A DNA stretch of 64,000 nt from JAJZNI01 sp035624785 (GTDB lineage: Bacteria > Chloroflexota > Dormibacteria > Aeolococcales > Aeolococcaceae). Under the pieces are notes generated by a model that worked only from the letters and a program-made list of their open reading frames with translations, was not told the DNA's origin and did not search any database. Made by a program: the position numbers and the translations under genes. The stretch lies in the NCBI GenBank assembly GCA_035624785.1, contig DASPQV010000025.1:346457-410456 (forward strand), written 5' to 3'. Shown piece after piece: positions 33,428 through 41,523 of this stretch; within the stretch, counting starts at the first letter, position 1, and every line of letters begins with the position of its first letter.

Positions 33428-34416
33428 CCGCGCTGCTCCTCATCGGTGCGCTGGTCCTCATCGTCGTCGCCGCCGAGCTCTTCACCAACGCCGTCGAGTG
33501 GGCCGGCTACCTGCTGCGGCTGGGCACCGGGGCGACCGGGAGCCTGCTGGCGGCGCTCGGCACGGCGCTGCCGGAGACGGTGGTCGTGGTGGTCGCGCTG
33601 CTGGGAGGCGCGGCTCAGTCGGACCGGATCGCGGCCGGCGCGGTGCTCGGATCCTCGTTTCTGCTGCTCACCCTCGGCGGTGCCGTGACCGGAGCCGCGG
33701 CACTGGCACGGCGGGACGGGCGCCGTCTCCAGGCCGAGGCCTCGCAGGTGCGCCGCGATCTGGGCACCTTCCTGAGCGCGTTCGGCTGTGCCGTCGCCTC
33801 GAGCCTGGTCGACCGCCCGCAGCGGGTGGTCATCGGCGTCCTTTTGCTTCTCCTCTACGCCGGATACGCGGGGGGGACCCTGCGGGAAAAGGGGAAGGAG
33901 GGGAGGATGCCGGAGCCACTGCATTTCGTCCGCTGGCGCACCGACCCCCCGCCGGGTGCGGTGGTGGCCATCCAGCTGATCGTCGCGGTGGCGTTGCTGG
34001 TGGTCAGCTCAGACCTATTCGTCCATGGCCTGCAGGGGGCGGCGTCGAGCCTCGGCATCGACCCCCTGATCCTGGCCGTGATCATCGTTCCGTTCGCCAC
34101 CGAGCTTCCCGAGGCGGCCAACAGCGCGATCTGGGTGCACGCCCGGGACGACGGCCTGGCGCTGGGCAACGTGTTCGGGGCGGCCGCCTTCCAGGCCTGC
34201 ATCCTCGGCTTCGTGGGGATCTCTTTCACCTCCTGGGACCCCAAGCACCTGGGCGCGGCCGGGCTGATCAGCGCCGGCTGCGCCTTCGGCGCCGGGCTGT
34301 ACCTGCTCGGCGTGCTGCGTCGCGGGCAGGCCCACGGAGGGTGGCTGCTGGTAGCCGCGCTCCCCTGGGTCGGCTACGCAGCCGCCGCCCTGGCACTGCA
34401 CGGGCGGTTGGGCTGA
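33424..34416 (+). CDS. sodium/calcium exchanger-like (CaCA) membrane protein
   Basis: The 330-residue polytopic protein has two inverted halves. The alpha-1 region reads TGATGSLLAALGTALPETVV with AAELFTNAVEWAG before it. The alpha-2 region reads LGIDPLILAVIIVPFATELP and EAANSAIWVHARDDGLALGN. The G(S/T)xLPE-type acidic motif is present in both halves, as in CaCA exchangers. About ten helices. It would exchange Ca2+ or another cation for H+ or Na+. Start TTG, overlapping the Nudix stop. It is last in the tail-anchored/ArsA/Nudix operon and is followed by tandem repeats. Confidence 0.8.
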   Translation: MTALLLIGALVLIVVAAELFTNAVEWAGYLLRLGTGATGSLLAALGTALPETVVVVVALLGGAAQSDRIAAGAVLGSSFLLLTLGGAVTGAAALARRDGRRLQAEASQVRRDLGTFLSAFGCAVASSLVDRPQRVVIGVLLLLLYAGYAGGTLREKGKEGRMPEPLHFVRWRTDPPPGAVVAIQLIVAVALLVVSSDLFVHGLQGAASSLGIDPLILAVIIVPFATELPEAANSAIWVHARDDGLALGNVFGAAAFQACILGFVGISFTSWDPKHLGAAGLISAGCAFGAGLYLLGVLRRGQAHGGWLLVAALPWVGYAAAALALHGRLG

Positions 34417-34522
34417 TCCTCGGCCGCGGTGGCAGCCAGCCGCCGGTCGGCGTGGTCCTCGGCCGCCGTGGAAGCCAGCCGCCGGTCGGCATGGTCCTCA
34501 GCCGCGGCGGCGTGGCTGTGCG
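34417..34522. repeat. 39-bp tandem repeat after the exchanger gene
   Basis: Two adjacent 39-base units (34417-34455, 34456-34494), each beginning TCCTCGGCCGC and containing GCCAGCCGCCGGTCGG, differ at only a few positions. A third, decaying partial copy starts at 34495. They start right after the stop at 34416 and end just before the convergent gene finishing at 34529. A unit length divisible by 3 suggests an origin by slippage, possibly in formerly coding sequence. Confidence 0.7.
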
Positions 34523-34528
34523 ATCTGA

Positions 34529-35662
34529 TCAGTGCCGGCGCCCGCCCGGGCCGCCGCCGCCGTTCCAGCGTCCACCCGGGTCATGGTTCCAGGCAGTTGG
34601 CCAGGACGGATCCGGATGGACCCAGGTGGCCGGCGGGGTCGGGAGCGGGTAGCCGTGGGGCAGCGCGGCGGGGCTGGGTTGCGCCGGGGGCTTGACGACG
34701 CTCAGTTGCGGCTTGGCCGGATGCGAGGCCGGTGACGGAACGGGGTTCGGCGGCTTCGAGAGGATGACGACGCTGGTGGCGTCGACGGTGTTCGACCCTG
34801 CCGAGGTCCCGTAGACCACCACCTCGTCGCCCACCAAGACGTTGGCGTAGGTCGGCGGGCTCACTCCTCGCTCGCTGTACGTCGTCGACGCCGACAGGTC
34901 CACCGTCCAGGTCACGTCCTTACAGGCAGTCACCGTGAAGCTGCCGCTGCTGCTCGCCGGCGCGGTCGCCACCTTGCCCACCACCACCGGCTTCTGGATG
35001 ATCACCACGCTGGTGGCGTCGACGGTGTTCGAGCCTGCCGAGGTCCCGAAGACCACCACCTCATCGCCCACCCCAATGTTGGCGTAGGTCGGCGAGCTCA
35101 CTCCCTGCTCGCTGTACGTCGTCGACCCCGACAGGTCCACCGTCCAGGTCACGTCCTTCCAGGCAGTCACCGTGAAGCTGCCGCTGCTGCTCGCCGGCGC
35201 GGTGGCCACCTTGCCCACCACCACCGGCTTCCGGATGATCACCACGCTGGTGGCGTCGATGGTGTTCGAGCCTGCCGAGGTCCCGAAGACCACCACCTCG
35301 TCGCCCACCCCGATGTTGGCGTAGGTCGGTGAGCTGACCGCCCACTCGCTGTAGGTCGTCGACGCCGAGAGGTCCACCGTCCAGGTGGCGTTCTTCCAAG
35401 CGGTCACCGTGAAGCTGCCGGTGCTGCTCGCCGGCGCGGTCGCCACCATGCCGACGATGGCCGGCATCTGATGGTGCGTCTTGGGCGCTCCACCTCCCCA
35501 GCCGAATCCACCCCAGGGGGCGGCGCCGACGGCGGTGGCACCGACGCCTACCAGCGTGAGCGCGAGGGCTCCGCCGACCACCCACTGGGTGAGCCGGCGG
35601 CGCGGCAGCACCCGAGCCAGCACCCGGCGTGCCTTGGCAGCGATCGGAGCGGCGAGCCTCAT
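34529..35662 (-). CDS. secreted protein with three DUF5666-like repeats
   Basis: The 377-residue product has a basic N-terminus and a membrane helix or signal (about 27-48). Three nearly identical 79-residue units (69-147, 148-226, 227-305) follow. Each reads V(V/A)TAPASS.SGSFTVTA, then TWTVDLS.STTYSE, PTYANIGVGDEVVVFGTSAG and NT(V/I)DATSVVII. This beta pattern of strand, T-Y and G-D-E-V-V-V-x-G-T resembles the DUF5666 fold. The C-terminal 70 residues are Pro/Gly/His-rich. Unit 3 differs in having Cys for Trp (TACKDV). Probably surface-exposed; role unknown. Confidence 0.75.
   Translation of the reverse strand: MRLAAPIAAKARRVLARVLPRRRLTQWVVGGALALTLVGVGATAVGAAPWGGFGWGGGAPKTHHQMPAIVGMVATAPASSTGSFTVTAWKNATWTVDLSASTTYSEWAVSSPTYANIGVGDEVVVFGTSAGSNTIDATSVVIIRKPVVVGKVATAPASSSGSFTVTAWKDVTWTVDLSGSTTYSEQGVSSPTYANIGVGDEVVVFGTSAGSNTVDATSVVIIQKPVVVGKVATAPASSSGSFTVTACKDVTWTVDLSASTTYSERGVSPPTYANVLVGDEVVVYGTSAGSNTVDATSVVILSKPPNPVPSPASHPAKPQLSVVKPPAQPSPAALPHGYPLPTPPATWVHPDPSWPTAWNHDPGGRWNGGGGPGGRRH
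34748..35458. repeat. three 237-bp tandem repeats inside the DUF5666-like gene
   Basis: The period is exactly 237 bases: ACCTTGCCCACCACCACCGG begins at 34971 and again at 35208. DNA identity between units is very high, including at silent positions, which means recent duplication or gene conversion. Copy number may vary between strains. Confidence 0.85.
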
Positions 35663-35791
35663 GGATCTCTCCTCCTGAGCGCTGACGGGAGCCCCCTCCG
35701 GGTCGAGACCAGCGACGGCGGGAGCCCCGAGGGGACTGCATCCCGCCCGTCGGTGCCCAGGCTAGCGCGCCCGCCCCACGGCTGTCACGCG

Positions 35792-35813
35792 GGCGTCACC
35801 ACTCTGTGACGCC
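35792..35813. promoter_or_regulatory. inverted repeat GGCGTCAC-N6-GTGACGCC upstream of the repeat-protein gene
   Basis: Perfect 8-base arms flank CACTCT. A further TGTCACGC half-site lies immediately before it at about 35783. The site is 130-151 bases upstream of the start codon at 35662 on the minus strand, in a 265-base gap with no gene. GTCAC/GTGAC symmetry suits a dimeric regulator; which one is unknown. Confidence 0.4.
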
Positions 35814-35927
35814 GTGCAACGCCCGGGAGCCGCCCCGCGGGAGTCGCCCGGAGACCGCCCGCCCCACAGAGGCCGATGGCCGGTTCGGCACCGTCCGGGA
35901 TGTCCGTGCGGTGCCCGGCAGCCCTGC

Positions 35928-36953
35928 CTAGCCGCCCATGGGCAGGAGCACCACCTCAGAAGCCGTGCCGCCCGCTATGCCGGCAGCGCCGGAGGGCAAC
36001 GACAGGTCGACGGCGCCGCCAGAATCCAGGGACCGGGAGCAGGCCTGGTGCAGCCGGCGGAAGGCAAACGCGGCGAGCACGGTGAAGACCACCACCTGGC
36101 CGACGCGGAGCCAGAAGGCCAGGTCCGCGCCGCCGTGCCACACCAGCACACGGGCCGCGTCATGGGGCCAGATCGCGGTGAAGAAGAGGAGGTCGCCGGC
36201 AATGTGGATGGGCAGAGCCGGCAGCACTGAACGGGTGAGGCAGGCGATGGCGCCGAAGACCACCCCGACCGTGAAGTAGAAGAGCAGCTTGGTGGGCGCG
36301 AAGCCCTGGGTCGGGCCGTGATACAGGGCAAAGAAGAGCGAGGAGAGAAGCACCGCGGTGGCGGGCGCGAAGCGGCGCTCCAGCAACACCTGTCCGTAAC
36401 CCCGGAATGCGGACTCCTCGGTGATCGGTGAGACCAGCGACCCCATGATGATGGCGGCGGCGATGGTGATCGCGGGATACGCGGCGCTGCTCGGGAGGGT
36501 GGGGTTGCCGCCCGCCCCAGTCAGCTGGACGAGGACGATCCAGAGTCCCGCCAGCGCCACCAGCGACAGCGCTCCGGCGATCAGAGCCCAGGTGAAGACC
36601 CGCGGCGGCACAGCTCGGGGTCGCAGGAGAGCAGCCCGGGCGGCAGCGGCGCGGCGCGGCCAGCCTCGCCCGGCCAGCTTCCGCCAGATGAGGAGGAGAA
36701 GGATCGCCTCGACGGGAACGGACCACGGGATTCCCGGCGACGTCGAGAGATTGATGGCCAACAGTGGCCCCCAGGTGATGAAGCCCAGCGCCGCCACGGC
36801 GAAGCTGGCCACCGCCGCGAGACCAATCCGCCAGGCCGCGGAGGACGCGAACCTGGTACCGATCGTGGAGTTGGACGCGGGCCTGGTGTCGATCGTGGAG
36901 TTGGACGCGGATCTGGTGGTGGTCGTGGCAGCGGACTCGGACCTGAGGCTCAT
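35928..36953 (-). CDS. CPBP family intramembrane metalloprotease
   Basis: The 341-residue polytopic protein carries all the CPBP/Abi glutamic-protease motifs: EESAFRGY (Glu 179, Glu 180, Arg 184), FFALYH (Phe 208, His 212) and HIAGD (His 250, Asp 254). About eight helices. The N-terminal 40 residues contain a 10-residue repeat (SNSTIDTRPA, SNSTIGTRFA) encoded by a 30-base tandem repeat at about 36844-36905. CPBP proteases cleave prenylated or membrane substrates and often act in bacteriocin self-immunity or signalling. The two-component genes lie upstream on the same strand, and a shared palindrome precedes both units. Confidence 0.88.
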   Translation of the reverse strand: MSLRSESAATTTTRSASNSTIDTRPASNSTIGTRFASSAAWRIGLAAVASFAVAALGFITWGPLLAINLSTSPGIPWSVPVEAILLLLIWRKLAGRGWPRRAAAARAALLRPRAVPPRVFTWALIAGALSLVALAGLWIVLVQLTGAGGNPTLPSSAAYPAITIAAAIIMGSLVSPITEESAFRGYGQVLLERRFAPATAVLLSSLFFALYHGPTQGFAPTKLLFYFTVGVVFGAIACLTRSVLPALPIHIAGDLLFFTAIWPHDAARVLVWHGGADLAFWLRVGQVVVFTVLAAFAFRRLHQACSRSLDSGGAVDLSLPSGAAGIAGGTASEVVLLPMGG

Positions 36954-37067
36954 GGCTGGAATCCCTCACAGGTTGCTCGAAGGGTGAGGTCCACGCTACT
37001 GGCGCGCCGTCGCCTCAGCCAGGCACTCGCGTCGTGAGTTCCACTCGTCGGGCTGGGATCCCGCCTC

Positions 37068-37083
37068 CTCCACAAATGTCAGG
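37068..37083 (-). promoter_or_regulatory. motif shared with the histidine kinase promoter (copy 1)
   Basis: On the plus strand CTCCACAAATGTCAGG matches CTCGACAAATGTCAAG at 38871 in 13 of the first 14 positions. It lies about 115 bases upstream of the CPBP gene start (36953), in the gap after the response regulator. Read on the minus strand it contains TGACATTTGT. A regulator of both transcription units is the simplest explanation. Confidence 0.5.
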
Positions 37084-37106
37084 ACGCCAGCCCTTGGCGG
37101 CGAGGG

Positions 37107-37718
37107 TCAGGGTGTCAGCCACCCCTTCTCCTCGGCGATGCGGGCAGCCTCGAACCGGTTGCTCGCCTCCAGCTTCTGGATCGCGATCGACAGGTAGCTG
37201 CGCACCGTTCCGTTGGAGAGGTGCAGGGTTCGGGCGATGGCGTCGATGCTGGCGCCCCGAACGCTCAGCGCCAGCACGTCGCGTTCCCGTGGGGTTAGCG
37301 GACTGCTGCCCTCCCTCAAGGCAGCCACCGCCAGCTCGGGGTCGATCACCGTCTCCCCGGCCGAGGTGCGGCGCACCGCCTCGGCCAGCTGCTCGGGGGG
37401 CGCGTCCTTGAGCAGGAAGCCCGCCACGCCGCTGTCCATGGCGCGCCGAAGGAACCCGGGCCTGCCGAATACGGTGAGGATGAGCACCCGGCACGATGGC
37501 AGGAGACGCCGCAGCTCGCCGGCCACCGAGATCCCGTCGCGGCCCGGCATCTCGATATCGAGAACGGCGACATCGGGCTTCACACGCAGGGCCTCAGCGA
37601 CGGCGGAGTCGCCGTCGGCGGCTTCCGCCACGACCTCGATGTCGGCCACGCGGGAGAGCAGCGCTATCAGCGCGCCGCGGATCATCGCCTGGTCCTCGGC
37701 GAGGAGCACCCGGATCAT
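37107..37718 (-). CDS. NarL/LuxR-family response regulator
   Basis: The 203-residue protein has a receiver domain with acidic pocket E8/D9, phospho-acceptor D54 in VAVLDIEMPGRDG, T82 and K104. A LuxR-type HTH (LTPRERDVLALSVRGASIDA, then IARTLHLSNGTVRSYLSIAI) lies at about 140-185. The domain order and size match DesR/LiaR-like regulators. It overlaps the kinase gene by ATGA, giving a cognate pair. The palindrome GACA-TT-TGTC upstream of the kinase and a near-copy upstream of the CPBP gene are candidate binding sites. Confidence 0.9.
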   Translation of the reverse strand: MIRVLLAEDQAMIRGALIALLSRVADIEVVAEAADGDSAVAEALRVKPDVAVLDIEMPGRDGISVAGELRRLLPSCRVLILTVFGRPGFLRRAMDSGVAGFLLKDAPPEQLAEAVRRTSAGETVIDPELAVAALREGSSPLTPRERDVLALSVRGASIDAIARTLHLSNGTVRSYLSIAIQKLEASNRFEAARIAEEKGWLTP

Positions 37719-38812
37719 CTTGCCGCGGTCGGAAGCGAGGCGCGGAGGCGGTAGCCGCGTCCTTCTAGCGCCGTCGCCTCGAGAGTGCCGCCGATCGCGG
37801 CAAGGCGCTCCCTGACACCGGCGAGACCGGTGCCCGTTCCGAGACCGTCGAAGCCGCGGCCGTCGTCCTGGATCTCCAGGACGGTGCGCTCCGCCTCGCG
37901 GTTGAGGCGCACGAGACAGTGAGCCGCCTGGCTGTGGCGGGCCACGTTGGTGACCCCCTCGCGGAGGGCCCAGGCAAGCACGCCCTCCTCAACCGGCGAC
38001 AGGGAATCGAGGCGCGATTCCACGGTCAGGTCGATGCCGGTTGCCGCCAGCAGCGCCCGGGCGGCGTCGAGCTCGGACGCGATGGTGGGCTCCCGGTAGC
38101 CGGCGACCGCGGTGCGGATGTCGCCCAGCGCCTGCCGGATGGTGCGCTCCAGCTCGCTCAGCGTGGTGCGCAGGTCAGCGGGTGCGGCGGCCGGAAGGTC
38201 GCGTCCCACCAGCTCGGCGTCGAGGATCGCCAGGGTCAGGTTCTGCCCCACCAGGTCGTGCAGATCTCGAGCGAAGCGGAGACGCTCTTCGCTGACCGCG
38301 AGACGAGCGATCTCGTCGCGGGCTGCCACCAGGTCCCGGTTGGTGAGGATCAGAAGCCGGCCCCCGCCGGCCACGGCGCCCAGGACCAGATCATCGACCA
38401 GGACCGAAGCAGCCACCAGGACGCTGGCGTGGTGGATGAATTGGATCGCCACGGCGATCAGCGAGACGCCGAGCACCACCGGGACAGCTCGGCGCAGGGG
38501 GAGCGCCGCGCCCACCGCCAGGGCGCCGAGGAGCAGCGCATCCTGGCCGGCGGCGGCGACCGCATCCAACGCCACCAGGATGAGCACGATCAGCAACGCT
38601 GCCAGCGGGGCCAGCAGGGATCGCCGGGTGTCGATCGCGACCCACCAGAACCACACCCAGGTGGGGATGCCCGCCGCGATCGCCACCCCAACCAGCGCTC
38701 GCTCTGCCGTGGACCCGTGGCCGAGCAGGTCGGTCACGCCCGCCAGGAATATCAGGGGCAGGGCGGTGAGGAGCGCGCGGCCCACGGCCAGCCAGCGATC
38801 CGTGAGGGCCAT
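37715..38812 (-). CDS. HisKA_3-type sensor histidine kinase (DesK/LiaS-like)
   Basis: The 365-residue protein has five to six predicted transmembrane helices in residues 10-155 and almost no extracytoplasmic domain, like DesK-type membrane-state sensors. The dimerisation helix carries phospho-His 185 in LRFARDLHDLVGQNLTLAIL. The ATPase domain includes WALREGVTNVARHSQAAHC (N box) and IQDDGRGFDGLGTGTGLAGV (G box). It would phosphorylate the overlapping response regulator. The signal may be membrane fluidity or envelope stress; the CPBP protease next door could be a target. Confidence 0.9.
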   Translation of the reverse strand: MALTDRWLAVGRALLTALPLIFLAGVTDLLGHGSTAERALVGVAIAAGIPTWVWFWWVAIDTRRSLLAPLAALLIVLILVALDAVAAAGQDALLLGALAVGAALPLRRAVPVVLGVSLIAVAIQFIHHASVLVAASVLVDDLVLGAVAGGGRLLILTNRDLVAARDEIARLAVSEERLRFARDLHDLVGQNLTLAILDAELVGRDLPAAAPADLRTTLSELERTIRQALGDIRTAVAGYREPTIASELDAARALLAATGIDLTVESRLDSLSPVEEGVLAWALREGVTNVARHSQAAHCLVRLNREAERTVLEIQDDGRGFDGLGTGTGLAGVRERLAAIGGTLEATALEGRGYRLRASLPTAAR

Positions 38813-38870
38813 GGCCCCAGGATAGGTGCGGTCCGCCAGCCGGGGAATGACCTCGCGTCAGCGCAACGGC

Positions 38871-38887
38871 CTCGACAAATGTCAAGG
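38871..38887 (-). promoter_or_regulatory. GACA-TT-TGTC palindrome upstream of the histidine kinase (copy 2)
   Basis: The plus strand reads CTCGACAAATGTCAAGG; its core GACAAATGTC (38874-38883) is a 4-base-arm inverted repeat. On the minus strand TTGACA also looks like a -35 element. It is about 60 bases upstream of the kinase start and nearly identical to the site at 37068 before the CPBP gene. Confidence 0.5.
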
Positions 38888-39033
38888 GTGCCGCCGGCTA
38901 TGTCCGGGTGATGTCCGGGTCAGCACCTGGTCGTGGTGGCCAGGGCGTTCGAGGAGTCCACATCCGGACGGCCCGGCGCGCGATTGCGGCACCCATCTCC
39001 CCACTCCGCGGTCGCGCCCGGCCGTCTCTGCCG

Positions 39034-40035
39034 CTATCGCTCCCGGAGCACTCCTGCCGGCGCCGGGCTTTCGCTGGGCTGCTTGCCGGGCAGGAGCAAT
39101 GGGACCGCCTCGTGGCCGATGACCGCGGCCAGCAGCAGCGCCGCCCCCAGCGCCTGGATGAGGCCGAGCGGCTGCTTGCCGAGGATCACCGCGAAGAAGA
39201 GGGCCCAGGCCGGCTCCATGGCGAAGATGAGGGCGGCGCGCGTGGCGCTCATCCTCGCCTGCGCCCAGGCCTGGATGGGAAACGCCAGCGCGCTGGCCAG
39301 CACCCCGGTGATCACCACCGCACCCCAGACGGAAACGGAAGGAGCGCTGAACGAGGTGGCGCCGGCGGCGGCGAACACCACGAAGTTCGCTGCCATCTGG
39401 AGCATGGCGAGGTCCATCGGCCGCAGCCGGGGACCGTGACGGGACAGCAGCACGATCTGGACAGCGAAGCAGACGGCCGAGCCGAGGATGAGCAGGTCTC
39501 CGATGCCCACCGAGGCACCGCCCCCGACCCCTGCAAGCAGCGCCGTCCCAGCCAGGGCGACCACCACCGCCACCCAGGTGCGCACCGCCACCCGGCTGCC
39601 GAAGGCGCGGTCGATGAGCGGGGTGAAGACCACGAAGAGGCCGGTGATGAGGCCGGCCGTGCCCGGGGCGGTCTGCTGCAAGCCATAGGTCTGGAACGCG
39701 TAGCCCGCCGCCAGCACCACACCGATGCCGGCCCCCGCGAGGAGGGCTCGACGCTCGGGGAGCCGCCGGGCCACCAGGAGGAGGACCAGGACGGCGACGC
39801 CGAACCGCAGCGCCAGGAAGGCGGGCACCGAGTACTGCTCGACCGCGTCCTTGACGACCACAAAGGTCCATCCCCAGATGGCGGTGATCGCGGTAAGGGC
39901 GGCCAGGTAGATCAGAGCTTGCCGATGGTCGCCGATCCAGGCGCAGGCGTGCCGGGGGCTCCCCTGGCGGCCACCCCGGCTTGTTAAGGGTTCCTTAACC
40001 CAGCCTTCCCCAGTCGGTAACCACCGCTTAGCCAA
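39034..40035 (-). CDS. EamA/DMT superfamily transporter
   Basis: The protein of up to 333 residues has ten hydrophobic helices in two EamA halves. The first is LTAITAIWGWTFVVVKDAVE to the AAGYAFQTYGLQQTAPGTAG loop, with LITGLFVVFTPLIDRA. The second runs from GDLLILGSAVCFAVQIVLLS to FAMEPAWALFFAVILGKQPL, whose E-P-A-W-A signature is typical of DMT drug/metabolite exporters. The only NTG start is TTG at 40035, which would fall inside the Pho-box-like array, so the true N-terminus is uncertain; conserved sequence begins about 35 codons later. Substrate unknown. Confidence 0.82.
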   Translation of the reverse strand: MAKRWLPTGEGWVKEPLTSRGGRQGSPRHACAWIGDHRQALIYLAALTAITAIWGWTFVVVKDAVEQYSVPAFLALRFGVAVLVLLLVARRLPERRALLAGAGIGVVLAAGYAFQTYGLQQTAPGTAGLITGLFVVFTPLIDRAFGSRVAVRTWVAVVVALAGTALLAGVGGGASVGIGDLLILGSAVCFAVQIVLLSRHGPRLRPMDLAMLQMAANFVVFAAAGATSFSAPSVSVWGAVVITGVLASALAFPIQAWAQARMSATRAALIFAMEPAWALFFAVILGKQPLGLIQALGAALLLAAVIGHEAVPLLLPGKQPSESPAPAGVLRER

Positions 40036-40056
40036 TCTTTAGCCAGTCGACAACCC
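39983..40056 (+). promoter_or_regulatory. seven 8-bp elements at 11-bp spacing, Pho-box-like array
   Basis: Units at 39983, 39994, 40005, 40016, 40027, 40038 and 40049 read GTTAAGGG, CTTAACCC, CTTCCCCA, GGTAACCA, CTTAGCCA, TTTAGCCA and GACAACCC. Each is separated by exactly 3 bases. An 11-base repeat with a (C/T)TTAACC(A/C)-like consensus is the architecture of PhoB-type Pho boxes; cyanobacterial boxes are likewise PyTTAAPyPy(T/A) repeats. It lies directly before a phosphate-symporter-like gene, ending 16 bases from its GTG. Units vary, and the first is in reverse sense. Confidence 0.6.
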
Positions 40057-40071
40057 AGGGGAGCACAGCAG

Positions 40072-41523
40072 GTGGAAAGCAGCATCGCGAGCCCACCCGT
40101 CTCACCATCGAGAACCATCGGGGAGGCGCTCGACGAGGCTCCCCTCAGCCTCTTCCACCTCAAGGCGGCGGTCACCTCCGCGATGGGCTTCTTCACCGAC
40201 GCCTACGACCTCTTCATCATCGGGGTCGCGGTGACCCTGATCGCCAAGGAGTGGTCGCTGAGCCCGCTGCAGACCAGCTTCCTGAGCAGTGCCACCCTGA
40301 TCGCCACCCTGGTGGGAGCGGTGGTCTTCGGCCGCCTCGCCGACCTGCTGGGCCGCAAACGGGTCTACGGCCTGGTGGCGGCGATCATGGCCCTCGGCGC
40401 CCTGGCGACGTCGCTGGCCCCGAGCTACGCATGGCTGGTTGCCTTCCGGATCATCCTCGGCCTCGGCATCGGCGGGGATTACCCGGTGAGCGCGGTGCTC
40501 GCCAGCGAGTACGCCAACCGCAAGGGCCGCGGCCAGCTGGTCTCCCTGGTCTTCTCGTCGCAGGCGGCCGGCCTGCTGATCGGCCCGGTGGTGGCGCTCG
40601 CCCTGCTCGCCTCGGGGGTCAACCACGACCTGGTCTGGCGTGTGATGCTCGGCCTGGGCGCACTGCCCGCCATGAGCGTCATCTACCTGCGGAGCCGGAT
40701 GCCGGAGTCTCCGCGCTACGCCGCGGCGGTCCAGGGACGGGAGGCCGAGGCCCGCGCCGCCATCGAGAAGTACAGCCACGGCACGGTGAAGGTGGCCAAG
40801 TCCGGCACGGCCAGGGTCAGCGCCAGCTTCCGTGCCTTCATCAGCAGGCCCCGCAACCTGGTCCTGATCCTGGGCACGGCGGGGTCCTGGTTCCTCCTCG
40901 ACTACATGTACTACGGCAACACGATCTCGCTGCCGGTGATCCTCAAAGCGGTCGCGCCCGGGGACAACCTCCTCCAGTACACGGCCTGGACCCTGATGAT
41001 CTTCGCGGTCTTCGCGGTGCCCGGGTATGTGCTGGCGTTCCTGCGCATCGACCGGGTCGGGCATCGCCGCCTGCAGTGGATCGGCTTCCTGGGCATGACC
41101 GTGTGCTTTGCCCTGATCGGCCTGATCCCCGGACTGATCACCACCGTCACCCCCTTCCTGGTGCTCTTCGGGGTCAGCTACTTCTTCACCGAGTTCGGGC
41201 CCAACGTGACCACCTTCGTGATCCCCACCGAGGTGTTCGGGGTGGCCGAGCGGACCACGGGGCACGGCATCGCCGCCGGTTTCGGCAAGCTCGGCGCCTT
41301 CCTCGGCGTCCTCCTCTTCCCGCTCGTCAAGACCGCCATCGGGTTGGGCGGAATAATGGTCTTCTGCGCCGCCGTGGGGGTGGCCGGCGCCGCCCTGACC
41401 ATGGTCCTGCCCGAGCCGAGCGGCAAGAGCCTGGAGACCATCTCGGTCGAAGCGGCTCAGACCGAGGCGGCTCAGACCGAAGCGGCTCAGAGCGAGGCGC
41501 TGGTCGCCGAACCCGCCGCCTAG
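40072..41523 (+). CDS. MFS phosphate:H+ symporter (PHS/Pho84-like)
   Basis: The 483-residue, 12-helix MFS protein has TSAMGFFTDAYDLFIIGVAV in helix 1 and GRLADLLGRKRVYG (MFS motif A). LGLGIGGDYPVSAVLASEYA is the GGDYPxSA signature of the phosphate:H+ symporter family, whose Asp and Tyr line the phosphate site. The C-terminal half keeps the YFFTEFGPNVTTFVIPTEVF block. The last 30 residues contain repeated E-A-A-Q-T. It should import inorganic phosphate. The GTG start has GGGGAG at good spacing. Control by the upstream Pho-box-like array is a strong contextual inference; phoB/phoR are not in the window. Confidence 0.88.
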   Translation: MESSIASPPVSPSRTIGEALDEAPLSLFHLKAAVTSAMGFFTDAYDLFIIGVAVTLIAKEWSLSPLQTSFLSSATLIATLVGAVVFGRLADLLGRKRVYGLVAAIMALGALATSLAPSYAWLVAFRIILGLGIGGDYPVSAVLASEYANRKGRGQLVSLVFSSQAAGLLIGPVVALALLASGVNHDLVWRVMLGLGALPAMSVIYLRSRMPESPRYAAAVQGREAEARAAIEKYSHGTVKVAKSGTARVSASFRAFISRPRNLVLILGTAGSWFLLDYMYYGNTISLPVILKAVAPGDNLLQYTAWTLMIFAVFAVPGYVLAFLRIDRVGHRRLQWIGFLGMTVCFALIGLIPGLITTVTPFLVLFGVSYFFTEFGPNVTTFVIPTEVFGVAERTTGHGIAAGFGKLGAFLGVLLFPLVKTAIGLGGIMVFCAAVGVAGAALTMVLPEPSGKSLETISVEAAQTEAAQTEAAQSEALVAEPAA

